From an uncultured Methanobrevibacter sp. (GTDB lineage Archaea; Methanobacteriota; Methanobacteria; Methanobacteriales; Methanobacteriaceae), in assembly GCA_900314605.1 (NCBI GenBank), contig OMVX01000016.1, positions 1-37,456 of the forward strand: 37,456 nt of DNA. The letters run 5' to 3'. The notes below the pieces were generated by a model. That model was not told where the DNA came from. It worked only from the letters and a program-made list of their open reading frames with translations, and did no database searches. Below are positions 18,758-27,261 of this stretch, one piece after another (positions within the stretch are counted from its first letter, which is position 1; every line of letters begins with the position of its first letter). A program made the position numbers and the translations under genes.

Positions 18758-19978
18758 ATGAGTTTTAAGGTAAATGATATGGCTTATGCATATTCTGCTA
18801 ATGATACTATTAAAGACAAAGGAGAATATGGTGGAGTTGTAACTAGCATAATGAAATATTTACTGGAAGAGAATATTGTAGATGGAATACTTGCAGTTGA
18901 AAAAGGCTGGGATTTATATGATGCTGTACCTACCCTTATTACAGACCCTGAAGAATTAATTAAATCTGCAGGTTCACTTCACTGTGGTACATTAAACTTA
19001 GCTAAAATCTTAACAAAATATTTAGATGGAGCAAGAGATATGAAACTTGCTATTACATGTAAACCATGTGATGCAATGACCATTAGAGAGTTAATAAGAA
19101 AAGGAAAGATAATTGAGGATAATGTTATTTTGATTGGAGTAAACTGTGGAGGTACAATGGCCCCTGTAGACACTATAAAAATGATAAAAAAAGTTTATAA
19201 CATGGATCCAAGTGAAATAATAAAAGAAGAAATTGTTAAAGGTCAGCTTGTAATGACTTCTACAGATGGTAGTGAAAAAAGAATTAAAATAGATTATCTT
19301 GAAGAAAAAGGTCTTGGAGGTAGACGTGAAAATTGCCGAAGATGTAGTTTAAAAATACCTACCAATGCTGATTTAGCTTTAGGTAACTGGGGAGTTACAG
19401 GTGATTTAAAAGGTAAGGCAACCTTTGTCGATGTATGTTCTAAAAAAGGCGCAGAGATTTTTAATAAAGTCGTTGATGATGGGCTTGTAAAAACTGTAGA
19501 AGCTAAATCTCAAGGTATAGAAATTCGTCAAAATATTGTAAATACAATGCTGAATCAATCTAAAAAACAAAAAGAAAAAGATTTTGAAAAAACAACTGGC
19601 GATATTATTGATGTTTTAAAAATATATAAAGATGAATTATCTAAATGCATTAAATGTTATGGTTGTAGAGAAGCATGTCCATTATGTTACTGTGAAGATT
19701 GTTGTCTTGAAAGTGAAGGTCCAGAATGGATACCTGGAGGATATACACCTGCTGCACCATTTTTCCATTTAACTCGTATGGTTCATATGGCTGATACATG
19801 TACTAATTGTGGGCAATGTAGTGAAGTATGTCCAAGTGAAATACCTGTAAGTAAAATCTGGGCTACAGTAAATGAAAAAATTAAAGAAACCTTCAACTAT
19901 TATAGTGGTAGGGATAATAAAGGTGTACCTTTACCATTTAGTGAGTATGAAAACACTACTACAAGAAGAGCTAAATAA
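18758..19978 (+). CDS. fdhB: F420-dependent formate dehydrogenase, beta subunit
   Basis: FdhB is the F420-reducing iron-sulfur flavoprotein partner of FdhA. The 406-residue protein has the FrhB/FdhB fold (GEYGGVVTSIM at the N-terminus, SLHCGTLNLAK, CKPCDAMTIREL, GVNCGGTM). It ends with two ferredoxin-type clusters: C297-C300-C303-C307 (CIKCYGCREACP) and C348-C351-C354-C358 (CTNCGQCSEVCP). The ATG directly follows the fdhA stop codon, with AGGAGAG inside the end of fdhA, so translation is coupled. In other methanogens FdhAB also docks to heterodisulfide reductase and feeds formylmethanofuran dehydrogenase, which is encoded 6 kb away here. Confidence 0.95.
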   Translation: MSFKVNDMAYAYSANDTIKDKGEYGGVVTSIMKYLLEENIVDGILAVEKGWDLYDAVPTLITDPEELIKSAGSLHCGTLNLAKILTKYLDGARDMKLAITCKPCDAMTIRELIRKGKIIEDNVILIGVNCGGTMAPVDTIKMIKKVYNMDPSEIIKEEIVKGQLVMTSTDGSEKRIKIDYLEEKGLGGRRENCRRCSLKIPTNADLALGNWGVTGDLKGKATFVDVCSKKGAEIFNKVVDDGLVKTVEAKSQGIEIRQNIVNTMLNQSKKQKEKDFEKTTGDIIDVLKIYKDELSKCIKCYGCREACPLCYCEDCCLESEGPEWIPGGYTPAAPFFHLTRMVHMADTCTNCGQCSEVCPSEIPVSKIWATVNEKIKETFNYYSGRDNKGVPLPFSEYENTTTRRAK

Positions 19979-20015
19979 AAAAAATGGAAAAAAATTGATT
20001 AAATATTTTTCCTAA

Positions 20016-20378
20016 TTATTTTAAAACTTTTAATTTGCCGTTTTTAGTGCTTTGTTTATAAGTTTCAGTTGTTTTATAAGTTACTGTAAACTTATAGTTA
20101 CCTTTTTTATTAATATTACATGCCTTAATATCAGCTTTATTAAGGGTTAGTTTAGCTATACCCTTAGAATTGGTTTTTACTTTATATATTTTCTTATTAT
20201 TAACTTTAAAGTAAACTAATTGGTTTTTTATAGCTTTATTTTTACTGTCTTTTAATGTAGAGGTTAATTGCATGTTTTTTGAAGTGCTTTTATAGGTTTT
20301 CTTAACTGATTTAACATTAGATAATTTAGTAAGTTCTTTGTTTAGTGATAGTTTTGTTGTTGCATTATTATAATAATA
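20016..20378 (-). pseudogene. Remnant of an adhesin-like Ig-repeat protein
   Basis: The C-terminal 85 residues from an internal ATG at 20273 form one Ig-like/invasin-type repeat, with a KVNNKKIYKVKTNSKGIAKL strand pattern and YKFTVTYK. The open frame continues upstream to 20378 (residues ending in TYKSTSKN, the expected linker into the domain) before a stop at 20381-20379. There is no signal peptide, no start codon with a ribosome site, and only about one domain remains of a protein type that usually has many. It is therefore a decayed end of a large surface adhesin, a common class in gut Methanobacteriaceae. It points against fdhB. Confidence 0.7.
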
Positions 20379-20381
20379 TTA

Positions 20382-20681
20382 TACTTTTAATTCTTTAAGC
20401 ACTTAACAAAATTATAAAATTAATTTTGAATTTTATAAGAAAATTAGAAAATAAAATATTTTTTTGCAAAAGAAAATCATTGGGAAATTAAAATCAAAAT
20501 CATTATAATTCAATGAAAAACAAAAGTTAAGGTGAATTGGCTTATTTTATAGAAAATTACATAAAAATTAATTTTTTTTATAAAAATTTTTATAGTATTT
20601 CTACAAAGTTTAATATAAATTAAAAATAATAAATGAAAAAAAATATTTTTTTAAAATACTATTATAATGTGATGTGTAATT
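20382..20681. other. Intergenic region upstream of the methyltransferase gene
   Basis: About 300 AT-rich bases without a gene. It probably once held the rest of the adhesin gene and now carries the promoter of the downstream gene; TAATATAAATTA around 20611-20622 is the best TATA-like candidate. Confidence 0.3.
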
Positions 20682-21293
20682 ATGGCAAATAATACAGGAC
20701 TTGTACCAAAAAACGGTCATAGAATACATGGAAGAAGTAGTGAATCATTTTTAGATGCTAAAGAAATTATTAACTCTCTAGATTTAAAAGGAGATGAAGT
20801 ATTTATGGATGCAGGATGTGGAGATGGACATGCTGCTATTGAAGCACTAAGTATATTAAATGATGATAGTATTGTTTATGGTGTAGATATATATGAAGAG
20901 TCTATTGAAGATTTAGAAAAATATAAAACCGAAAACAATATTGAAAATCTTATTCCTCTTGTTGGTGATTTAACCAAGAATGTTGATGTAGAAGATGACA
21001 CTATAGATGTAATTTTAATGATCAATGTATTCCACGGATTTAAGGCAGCAGAAAAATTAGATGAAGCTGTAGAAGAGTTAAAAAGAATGATTAAACCTGG
21101 TGGAAAAATAGCAATTATGGATTATAAAAAACAGGAAACTAAATATGGTCCCCCAATAACAGTTAGAAGTAGTCCAGAAGAAATAGAGCAACTTTTCAAT
21201 AAACAGGGGCTTAAATTATTATCTTTAGATAATGAGACTGGAGAAGATATTGAAGAAGGAAAATCTCATTATTTAATAATTTTTACAAAATAA
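20682..21293 (+). CDS. Class I SAM-dependent methyltransferase
   Basis: The 203-residue protein shows the class I methyltransferase fold. Motif I is VFMDAGCGDGHAAIEAL (about residues 38-54), the acidic end of strand 2 is VYGVDIYEES, the motif IV region is VILMINVFHGF, and a post-motif MIKPGGKIAIMDYKK follows. The substrate cannot be told; UbiE/COQ5-like and arsenite methyltransferase-like enzymes share this layout, but the cysteines needed for arsenic are missing. A GTGATG site precedes the ATG. The cysteine synthase-like gene follows after 35 bases on the same strand, suggesting a two-gene operon and perhaps a role in sulfur or SAM-linked metabolism. Confidence 0.85.
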   Translation: MANNTGLVPKNGHRIHGRSSESFLDAKEIINSLDLKGDEVFMDAGCGDGHAAIEALSILNDDSIVYGVDIYEESIEDLEKYKTENNIENLIPLVGDLTKNVDVEDDTIDVILMINVFHGFKAAEKLDEAVEELKRMIKPGGKIAIMDYKKQETKYGPPITVRSSPEEIEQLFNKQGLKLLSLDNETGEDIEEGKSHYLIIFTK

Positions 21294-21328
21294 GAAATTT
21301 AAAAAAATAGTTATCTGGTTTGAGGCTT

Positions 21329-22291
21329 ATGAATATTGATAAATTAATTGGTAATACACCAATGATAAAGATTAATTATGAATATGAAGGTAAAATAGAT
21401 TGTATATACACTAAACTTGAATATTATAATTATTCTGGTAGTATTAAAGATAGAATTGCATATTATATTATTAAAGAAGAAAGGGCAAATGGTAGACTTA
21501 AAGACAAACAAGCAATTGTAGAGGTTACAAGTGGTAATACTGGTATTGCTTTTAGTGCAATTGGAGCTTTACTTGGCCATGAAGTTCATATTTATATGCC
21601 TGATTGGACATCTATTGAAAGAAGAAAACTAATTGAAATGTATGGTGCACATGTTCACCTAGTATCAAAAGAAGAGGGAGGATTTAAAAAAGCCCTTGAA
21701 CTTGCAGAAGAATATTCAAAAGAACATGATTGCTTTAGGCCTTTACAATTTGATAATCCATTAAATGTTGAAGGACAATATAAAACCACTGGTAAAGAAA
21801 TAATTGACAGTCTTCCAGATGTAAATGGTTTTGTATCTGGTATAGGAACCGGTGGAACATTAATGGGTGTAGGTAAAAGATTAAAAGAACATAACCCTGG
21901 AACAAAAATAATCGCATTAGAACCATCTACATTATCTATTCTTAAAATGGGAATGGAAGAAGGTAGTCATATGATTGAAGGAATTGGAGATGACTTTATT
22001 CCAGGAATCGTTCAGAAAGATTTAATTGATGATATTGTTTTAATAGATGATTGTGATGCAATAAACATGTCTAAAAGAATTGCTCGTGAATTTGGTTTGG
22101 GAGTAGGAATATCAAGTGGAGCAAATTTCTTAGCTAGTGTTCTAGTAAACAATGAAAATTTAAAAATTGCTACTGTTTTTCCAGATGATAATAAAAAATA
22201 TATAACTACAAAATTATCAGAAAAAATCGATGAAAATCCTAAATTAATTTCAAATAAAATTAAACTGATTGATTTTGAAATAGTAGAATAG
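21329..22291 (+). CDS. Cysteine synthase-like PLP enzyme
   Basis: This belongs to the CysK/cystathionine beta-synthase family of fold-type II PLP enzymes, which join sulfide to an activated serine. In the 320-residue protein the PLP lysine is K40 in SGSIKDRIAYY, the substrate loop is TSGNTGIAFSAIG, and the phosphate-binding loop is GIGTGGTLMGVGKRL. The asparagine loop and C-terminal GVGISSGAN block are also intact. The ATG at 21329 with TGAGG in front is chosen over a TTG at 21320, which overlaps that site. Methanogens can also make cysteine on tRNA, so this enzyme may be a second route or may use O-phosphoserine. It probably shares a transcript with the methyltransferase. Confidence 0.88.
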   Translation: MNIDKLIGNTPMIKINYEYEGKIDCIYTKLEYYNYSGSIKDRIAYYIIKEERANGRLKDKQAIVEVTSGNTGIAFSAIGALLGHEVHIYMPDWTSIERRKLIEMYGAHVHLVSKEEGGFKKALELAEEYSKEHDCFRPLQFDNPLNVEGQYKTTGKEIIDSLPDVNGFVSGIGTGGTLMGVGKRLKEHNPGTKIIALEPSTLSILKMGMEEGSHMIEGIGDDFIPGIVQKDLIDDIVLIDDCDAINMSKRIAREFGLGVGISSGANFLASVLVNNENLKIATVFPDDNKKYITTKLSEKIDENPKLISNKIKLIDFEIVE

Positions 22292-22482
22292 CTAAATATT
22301 TAAAACAAAGAAAAAATAAAATCTATAATTAATAATAGTAGCCCAAATACCATTAATTAATAATAAAAATAGAATAATTTTACATAAAAAAATTTAATAA
22401 AAAGAAATTATTTAAATACTTGAAATAATAATTTAATATGAAAAAAAAATTTTAGTATTTAAAAATTTAAGAAGTGATTAAT

Positions 22483-22968
22483 ATGAAAAAATGGGGAAAA
22501 ATTTTAATTGGACTTTTATTAATAGTTGCTCTTTTTTCTTTATTTACAAATGTATTATTCCTTGCTTTAGATACTAGTGAAAGTCAACAAGAGCCTGGTG
22601 CAGATATGGCTGCTCTATGGTCAATTCAAGGAGGCTTTAGATGGATTTATCCAGGTAGTACAACTGATTCATCTGGAAATACCTTACATAATATTTATTT
22701 GTTTGAAGACCATAACCCAATGGCCCATGCAAAGGAAATGGTAGAACATACCTACAATATACGTCCAACTCTCTGTGTAACTATAAACAATGAAGCCTCC
22801 AGTAGAATATTTGGAGATAATATGATTAACAATATTCGTGAAGAAAATTGGGGAGCAGGTAATGATAGAGGAGATGCAGTAAGTTCATCTCTTAGTACAT
22901 CTTTTCCAAACCCTATTGGTATAATTATAAGCTTATTTACCGGAGATTTAAGAATATTTCCAATATAA
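22483..22968 (+). CDS. Unknown secreted or membrane-anchored protein
   Basis: I do not recognise this 161-residue protein. It begins with KKWGKILIGLL and a hydrophobic stretch to about residue 30, which is either a signal peptide or a single membrane anchor. The remaining 130 residues are polar and lie outside the cell in either case. They contain WSIQGGFRWIYPGS and a DHNPMAHAKEMVEH stretch with three histidines that could bind metal. A hydrophobic IGIIISLFTGDL segment lies near the end. The start at 22483 follows AGTGATT; a GTG at 22474 is part of that site. Neighbours are unrelated. Confidence 0.7.
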   Translation: MKKWGKILIGLLLIVALFSLFTNVLFLALDTSESQQEPGADMAALWSIQGGFRWIYPGSTTDSSGNTLHNIYLFEDHNPMAHAKEMVEHTYNIRPTLCVTINNEASSRIFGDNMINNIREENWGAGNDRGDAVSSSLSTSFPNPIGIIISLFTGDLRIFPI

Positions 22969-23061
22969 TAATAATTTAAAAATATGATAGATTAATTAAA
23001 TTGAATAAAAATTAATTAATCTATTATAATTCCTTTTTAATTAAACCAAAGTTATAAAAAA

Positions 23062-23988
23062 CTATTTTTCCTTATTATATGGTTCTCGCTTGCTGATACC
23101 ATCTAAAAATATTGCTTTTAATTCTTCATCACTTGCACCATTTCTAAGAGGACCAATTATATCTATTAAATTATCATTTCTAAGTAAACATGGTTTGATT
23201 TGACCTCTTGGTGTAAGTCTTAGTCTTGTACAATTTGAACAGAAGTTTGTATTATCTAAGGGTTTTACTATTTCTATCTCACCTTTACCAATATAATATT
23301 TACGACGATTCTGCATATCTTTTCTAACCTTTACATCATCTGCTATTTTTTCTATTTCCTCTTCTATCGGACTAATATTTAAATGATAATCCTGTGAGAA
23401 AATATTATCCTCACAATTTTCACTTTCCATAAGTTCTATTAATTGTAAAATAAGTCCATTATCCCGAGAGAATCTAAACATATCCCAGACTTCATCTTCA
23501 TTTATACCCTTCATCATAACCATATTAATTTTTACAGGACTTAATCCTACTTCAACAGCTTTAAGAATTCCATCTTTAACTGAATCTAGATAATCTTTTT
23601 TGGTTAAAAATTTATATCTGTCTTTATTTAGAGTATCTAGAGAAACATTTACCCTATCTAAACCTGCGTCTTTTAAATCTTTTGAATACTTTGATAAATA
23701 AGTACCATTTGTTGTAATTGAAATGTCTTTAAATCCTATTTGGCTGATTTTATCTACAATATCCACTATATCTTTTCTAATTAATGGTTCTCCACCTGAT
23801 AATCTAACCCTTCTAACACCTAAATCTTTTGCAATTTTAGTAATTTTTTCTATCTCTAAGGGAGTCATTTCATCTTTAGAAGGAAGCATTCCATCATGAT
23901 GGCAATACAAACAATTAAGATTACATCTGTTTGTTATTGACATTCGAAAAGAAAGAATAGGTCTATTGTACTGATCTTTAACTGACAT
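23062..23988 (-). CDS. moaA: GTP 3',8-cyclase MoaA (molybdopterin synthesis)
   Basis: MoaA is the radical SAM enzyme that, with MoaC, turns GTP into cyclic pyranopterin phosphate, the first step of molybdopterin synthesis. The 308-residue protein carries the radical SAM cysteines C22, C26 and C29 (CNLNCLYC), the SGGEPL motif, and the C-terminal second cluster motif CSNC with a third Cys in RGQIKPCLL. The C-terminal double glycine of E. coli MoaA is absent, as I would expect for archaeal forms. AAGGAGA inside the end of mobB precedes the ATG, and the gap is 5 bases, so it is co-transcribed with mobB. The product serves FdhA and FwdB. Confidence 0.95.
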   Translation of the reverse strand: MSVKDQYNRPILSFRMSITNRCNLNCLYCHHDGMLPSKDEMTPLEIEKITKIAKDLGVRRVRLSGGEPLIRKDIVDIVDKISQIGFKDISITTNGTYLSKYSKDLKDAGLDRVNVSLDTLNKDRYKFLTKKDYLDSVKDGILKAVEVGLSPVKINMVMMKGINEDEVWDMFRFSRDNGLILQLIELMESENCEDNIFSQDYHLNISPIEEEIEKIADDVKVRKDMQNRRKYYIGKGEIEIVKPLDNTNFCSNCTRLRLTPRGQIKPCLLRNDNLIDIIGPLRNGASDEELKAIFLDGISKREPYNKEK

Positions 23989-23993
23989 TAAAC

Positions 23994-24701
23994 TTATTTC
24001 TCCTTTTTATTAATTGATATTTGAATATTGTTAAAATCTGAAGGGCCATACTCTTCAATTTTTATAGATTTTAACATTCCCATAATAGTATTTGTTAAAA
24101 AATCTTCTACAAATCCATTTATGCCAATTACAGATCCATCTACAGATAATGTTAATTCACTTTGATTATTATCATCATAATCTAATTCATCATTAATAAT
24201 AGCCTTAGCAATAGAATGAGAATCATGATAACCACATTCTTTTGTATGTAATGTTGGTAGAATATCATATCCATATTTTTCTACTTTATCAACTAATGTT
24301 TGAACATCATCATCACTTAAATTTTTAGCATCTACCACTTCAATAGTGTATTCATCATCTAAATCTGGAGATGTTGAAATTTTTGGATAATTATAATTTT
24401 TAAATCCTTCAATTAATACAAAATCTGGCTCATCTATAATTTTAATTAAAAAAAGTAACCTTTCTAAAGATATGGTTTGATTAATATTAAAATAAGTTCG
24501 TTTTCCAATACCTACTGTAAATTGTGAACCTGCCATAGTATGTTTATAAGTATCTGTTCCTTTATGGTCCATTTCCATTTGATGATGAGAATGTTTTATA
24601 CTTGCAACCTTATAATTTCTTTTTGTAAGTTCTTCAATAATTCGAGCAGTAAGTGAAGTTTTACCAGTGTCTTTTTGACCTGCAACAGATATTATCCTCA
24701 T
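23994..24701 (-). CDS. mobB: Molybdopterin-guanine dinucleotide biosynthesis protein MobB
   Basis: MobB is a GTP-binding protein that assists attachment of GMP to molybdopterin, yielding the dinucleotide cofactor used by Fdh and Fwd. The 235-residue protein starts with the P-loop GQKDTGKTS (residues 8-16), then [15 protein letters not shown] and a C-terminal extension of about 90 residues beyond the core. That extension contains ECGYHDSHS and a [15 protein letters not shown] stretch; its role is unknown. GGTGAT precedes the ATG. It is the first gene of the mobB-moaA pair and diverges from the fwd operon across a 743-base regulatory gap; a TATA-like ATATATAAAA on the minus strand lies near 24748-24758. 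Confidence 0.92.
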   Translation of the reverse strand: MRIISVAGQKDTGKTSLTARIIEELTKRNYKVASIKHSHHQMEMDHKGTDTYKHTMAGSQFTVGIGKRTYFNINQTISLERLLFLIKIIDEPDFVLIEGFKNYNYPKISTSPDLDDEYTIEVVDAKNLSDDDVQTLVDKVEKYGYDILPTLHTKECGYHDSHSIAKAIINDELDYDDNNQSELTLSVDGSVIGINGFVEDFLTNTIMGMLKSIKIEEYGPSDFNNIQISINKKEK

Positions 24702-25091
24702 ATAATCACCATAAATAAAACTAATTTTAATATTTTAAATTTAATTTTTTATATATTTTTATTACCTTTTATAATGATTTATTAATTTTATAATTAAAAT
24801 TAATATTTTTTATAATTAAATAGAGATAAAAAGCATACTTTTGAAAATTTAGGGATAATTTTAGTAGATATAAAATTTTAATAATTTAATGAACTTAATA
24901 TAGATAAAATATTTTAATAAATTAATTTTAAAGATTTTAATAGATTTAAAACAAAGATAATCCCTTTAAAAAATGATTCAAAAATCTAATAGAAAAATCT
25001 TAAAAAAAAATAATAGATTTAATATAAAAAAATAGGACCATTTCAAGTGTAAAGTCTAAAAATTTGAAAATTAAAAAAAATTGTAAAAAAT

Positions 25092-25110
25092 ATGTGTAGT
25101 AAGAACACAT
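25092..25110 (+). promoter_or_regulatory. Palindromic operator, distal copy
   Basis: ATGTGTA-GTAAG-AACACAT: an inverted repeat with 6 of 7 arm positions paired. It is identical to the proximal copy in 18 of 19 bases, and like it is directly followed by TATA-like sequence (TACATATTTAG). The two copies lie 259 bases apart. Confidence 0.6.
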
Positions 25111-25165
25111 TACATATTTAGTAATACTTTGAGTATAGAAAAATAGTAGAAAAAATAGACATTTT

Positions 25166-25193
25166 TAGGTAAAACTAAAAAAAAATTTACCTA
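25166..25193. promoter_or_regulatory. Hairpin between the two fwd operators
   Basis: TAGGTAAA (25166-25173) and TTTACCTA (25186-25193) are perfect 8-base arms around a 12-base A-rich loop. It could be a protein site, an early terminator for a transcript from the distal palindrome, or part of a small RNA. Nothing decides between these. Confidence 0.4.
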
Positions 25194-25350
25194 TATTGAA
25201 AAAATATGAAATGCTTAAAAAATACTATACTAATATAATAATAATTATAAATAAAAAATAAAGATTTTAAAATAAATTAATTATAAATAGAAAATATAAA
25301 ACTGAATTTAAAAAAAATAAAAGGATATTAAAAATAATAAAAAAATCAAA

Positions 25351-25369
25351 ATGTGTAGTAAGTACACAT
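25351..25369 (+). promoter_or_regulatory. Palindromic operator, proximal copy
   Basis: ATGTGTA-GTAAG-TACACAT is a perfect inverted repeat with 7-base arms. ATATATAAAG follows at once, so a bound protein would touch the promoter; relative to the second TATA box at 25407-25416 it lies about 40-55 bases upstream, an activator-like position. The HTH-ferredoxin protein encoded 88 bases downstream is the natural candidate to bind it. Confidence 0.65.
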
Positions 25370-25456
25370 AATATATAAAGGTTTTTAAAAGATTTTATTG
25401 AGCATCTTTATATATATACAAAAAGAGATGATTAACCAATACACATGGTGAATAAT

Positions 25457-25912
25457 ATGCCGAAACATATTTCATCTGGTCTTAAATATATTGCTGCAGT
25501 TGAGTTAAAAAGTAAAGGTTTATCTCATAAAGAAATTGCAGATGAATTGGACTTGGATCGTTCAACTGTATCTCATTATCTAAATGGGCGAAATCTTACT
25601 TGGGACTCAATTGATGTTGCAAATACAATTGTAAACATGTGTCCTAAAGATTTTTTATCTATGATGCAAGTATTATTTAAGGATATAGACAAAATACGAA
25701 CAATGACTCTTATATTAAAATCAGAGGAATATAAGACAATTGTTAGTAAATCATGTATCGGTTGTGGATTGTGTGTAGATTTATGTGTAATGAAAGCTAT
25801 TAAATTAGATTCATTAAAAGCCAAAATAGAAGCTGATTTATGTTGTGGATGTCTAATCTGCGAAGAGGAATGTCCAACAAGATCAATCAGAATTTTGGAG
25901 GTTAACAAATGA
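25457..25912 (+). CDS. HTH-ferredoxin fusion, first gene of the fwd operon
   Basis: The N-terminal third is a DNA-binding helix-turn-helix of the Cro/C1 or Tfx-like kind (about residues 12-45: [20 protein letters not shown]). The C-terminal third is a two-cluster ferredoxin: C100-C103-C106-C110, followed by Val rather than the usual Pro, and C129-C132-C135-C139-Pro. By position and its two [4Fe-4S] motifs it corresponds to FwdH of Methanothermobacter, but the HTH suggests it is also, or instead, an iron-sulfur-sensing regulator of the operon. The start is ATG at 25457: GGTGA at 25447-25451 precedes it and rules out the in-frame ATG at 25445. The product has 151 residues. fwdF overlaps its stop codon (ATGA). 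Confidence 0.85.
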   Translation: MPKHISSGLKYIAAVELKSKGLSHKEIADELDLDRSTVSHYLNGRNLTWDSIDVANTIVNMCPKDFLSMMQVLFKDIDKIRTMTLILKSEEYKTIVSKSCIGCGLCVDLCVMKAIKLDSLKAKIEADLCCGCLICEEECPTRSIRILEVNK

Positions 25913-27012
25913 TCAAAAATGAGAAAGAAATTAAAGGTAATGACTTTAATATAACAAGATCAGCAGAAGAATTACGTAAACTTTCTTTCAACGATCATGT
26001 TTGTATTGGTTGTGGAATTTGTGAATCCACTTGTCCTGTTGAAGCTATCAGTTTAGATGCTATAGCTAACATCGAACGTAATTATACAGGAACTTACTTC
26101 AGTGGACATGAAAAAATTACACAAAACAATGTTTTGGAAACTAATAAAGCAGGTAATAAGACTAAACTCACAATTAATGAAGATAAATGTGTTCTTTGTG
26201 GAATGTGTAGTGGATTATGCCCTGCTAGTGCATTAACCTTAACCATTGATAATGAACCAATTAAAAACATTGATGCGTACCCAAGTTACATTGCTTATGC
26301 TGAGTGTAATGACGACGAATGTATATACTGTGGTAAATGTGAAATCGCATGTCCTAGAGATGCTATTACAGTAAAAAGAAATTTACCAGAAAGAGCAAAA
26401 TTAGTTACTGGTGAAATAACCCCAGATAAAGATACTTGTATCTATTGTGGTGTTTGTGAAGAAATGTGTCCGGCAGATGCAATCGATGTAACTAAAGCAA
26501 TTGGTGAAGAAGACATAGTTATTGATACAGATAAATGTGTTTACTGTTTAGTATGTAAAAAAGCATGTCCTGTTGAAGCAATCACAGCAGTATGTAGATT
26601 ATGTCCATATGGTGAATACGATTTAGATGAAGCAGATGCAGAAATAACTGGAACCACAATTATAAGTGAAGATGATTGTATTAGCTGTGGTTGGTGTGAA
26701 GGTGTTTGTCCTACAGATGCAATGACAGTTAAAAAACCATTTGAAGGAACACTTGTAACTGATCCAGAAAAATGTGGAACCTGTGGAGCATGTGTAGACT
26801 TATGTCCATGTAATGCTTTATCATTCCCTAAAACTAAAGGACCAGGTGAAAGATCTGTCCAAATCGTATCAAACGATGATTATTGTATAAAATGTGGAGC
26901 ATGTGCAAGAATCTGTCCTAATGACGCTATTGAAGTAAGTAGAACTGGTGTAAACCACACCCCTACAAATTCTGAATCTTGGACAGATGCATTAGAAGCT
27001 TTAAAAAATTAG
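25909..27012 (+). CDS. fwdF: Polyferredoxin subunit of formylmethanofuran dehydrogenase
   Basis: FwdF carries electrons to the CO2-reducing site of the complex. The 367-residue protein contains eight CX2CX2CX3CP motifs spread from residue 28 to about 345, so it should hold eight [4Fe-4S] clusters. They run [84 protein letters not shown] and [19 protein letters not shown] pair between the fifth and sixth adds two extra cysteines. GGAGGT precedes the ATG, which overlaps the stop of the upstream gene. In the M. wolfei complex FwdF is the electron wire linking the catalytic units. Confidence 0.96.
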   Translation: MIKNEKEIKGNDFNITRSAEELRKLSFNDHVCIGCGICESTCPVEAISLDAIANIERNYTGTYFSGHEKITQNNVLETNKAGNKTKLTINEDKCVLCGMCSGLCPASALTLTIDNEPIKNIDAYPSYIAYAECNDDECIYCGKCEIACPRDAITVKRNLPERAKLVTGEITPDKDTCIYCGVCEEMCPADAIDVTKAIGEEDIVIDTDKCVYCLVCKKACPVEAITAVCRLCPYGEYDLDEADAEITGTTIISEDDCISCGWCEGVCPTDAMTVKKPFEGTLVTDPEKCGTCGACVDLCPCNALSFPKTKGPGERSVQIVSNDDYCIKCGACARICPNDAIEVSRTGVNHTPTNSESWTDALEALKN

Positions 27013-27021
27013 GTGATATAT

Positions 27022-27252
27022 ATGGAACTTAAAGTAAATCAAGATAATTGTTTAGGATGTGGTGTCTGTGTAGTAGCATGTCCTATTAATGCTTCTATTA
27101 GTCCAGAAGTTGCTGGAGGACATGGTTCAAAAACAGAAGAAACTATTATGATGGTAGAAAATGGATTTATTAAATTATTTTCACCTGAAAAATGTGATGA
27201 GTGCGGAACATGCCAAATGTTTTGTCCTGTAGACGCAATATGGTTAGAATAG
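27022..27252 (+). CDS. fwdG: Ferredoxin subunit of formylmethanofuran dehydrogenase
   Basis: FwdG is the small two-cluster ferredoxin that relays electrons between FwdF and the catalytic FwdB. The 76-residue product has CLGCGVCVVACP near the N-terminus and CDECGTCQMFCP near the C-terminus, linked by a variable segment. GGTGAT overlaps the stop codon of fwdF and fixes the ATG at 27022; the upstream GTG at 27013 is within that site. The gene is in tight series with fwdF and fwdD, consistent with a single transcript. Confidence 0.95.
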   Translation: MELKVNQDNCLGCGVCVVACPINASISPEVAGGHGSKTEETIMMVENGFIKLFSPEKCDECGTCQMFCPVDAIWLE

Positions 27253-27261
27253 GTGATAATT

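Larger units (their letters stand above)
24702..25456. other. Long regulatory gap between mobB and the fwd operon
   Basis: No protein gene is visible in about 750 bases. The mobB side (24702-25010) is plain AT-rich DNA. The fwd side holds two 19-bp palindromes (25092-25110, 25351-25369), a hairpin (25166-25193) and two TATA-like boxes (about 25371-25380 and 25407-25416). The latter would place the fwd transcript start near 25435, about 20 bases before the first gene. A distal transcript starting near the first palindrome would have a leader of over 300 bases or be a separate small RNA. Confidence 0.5.
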
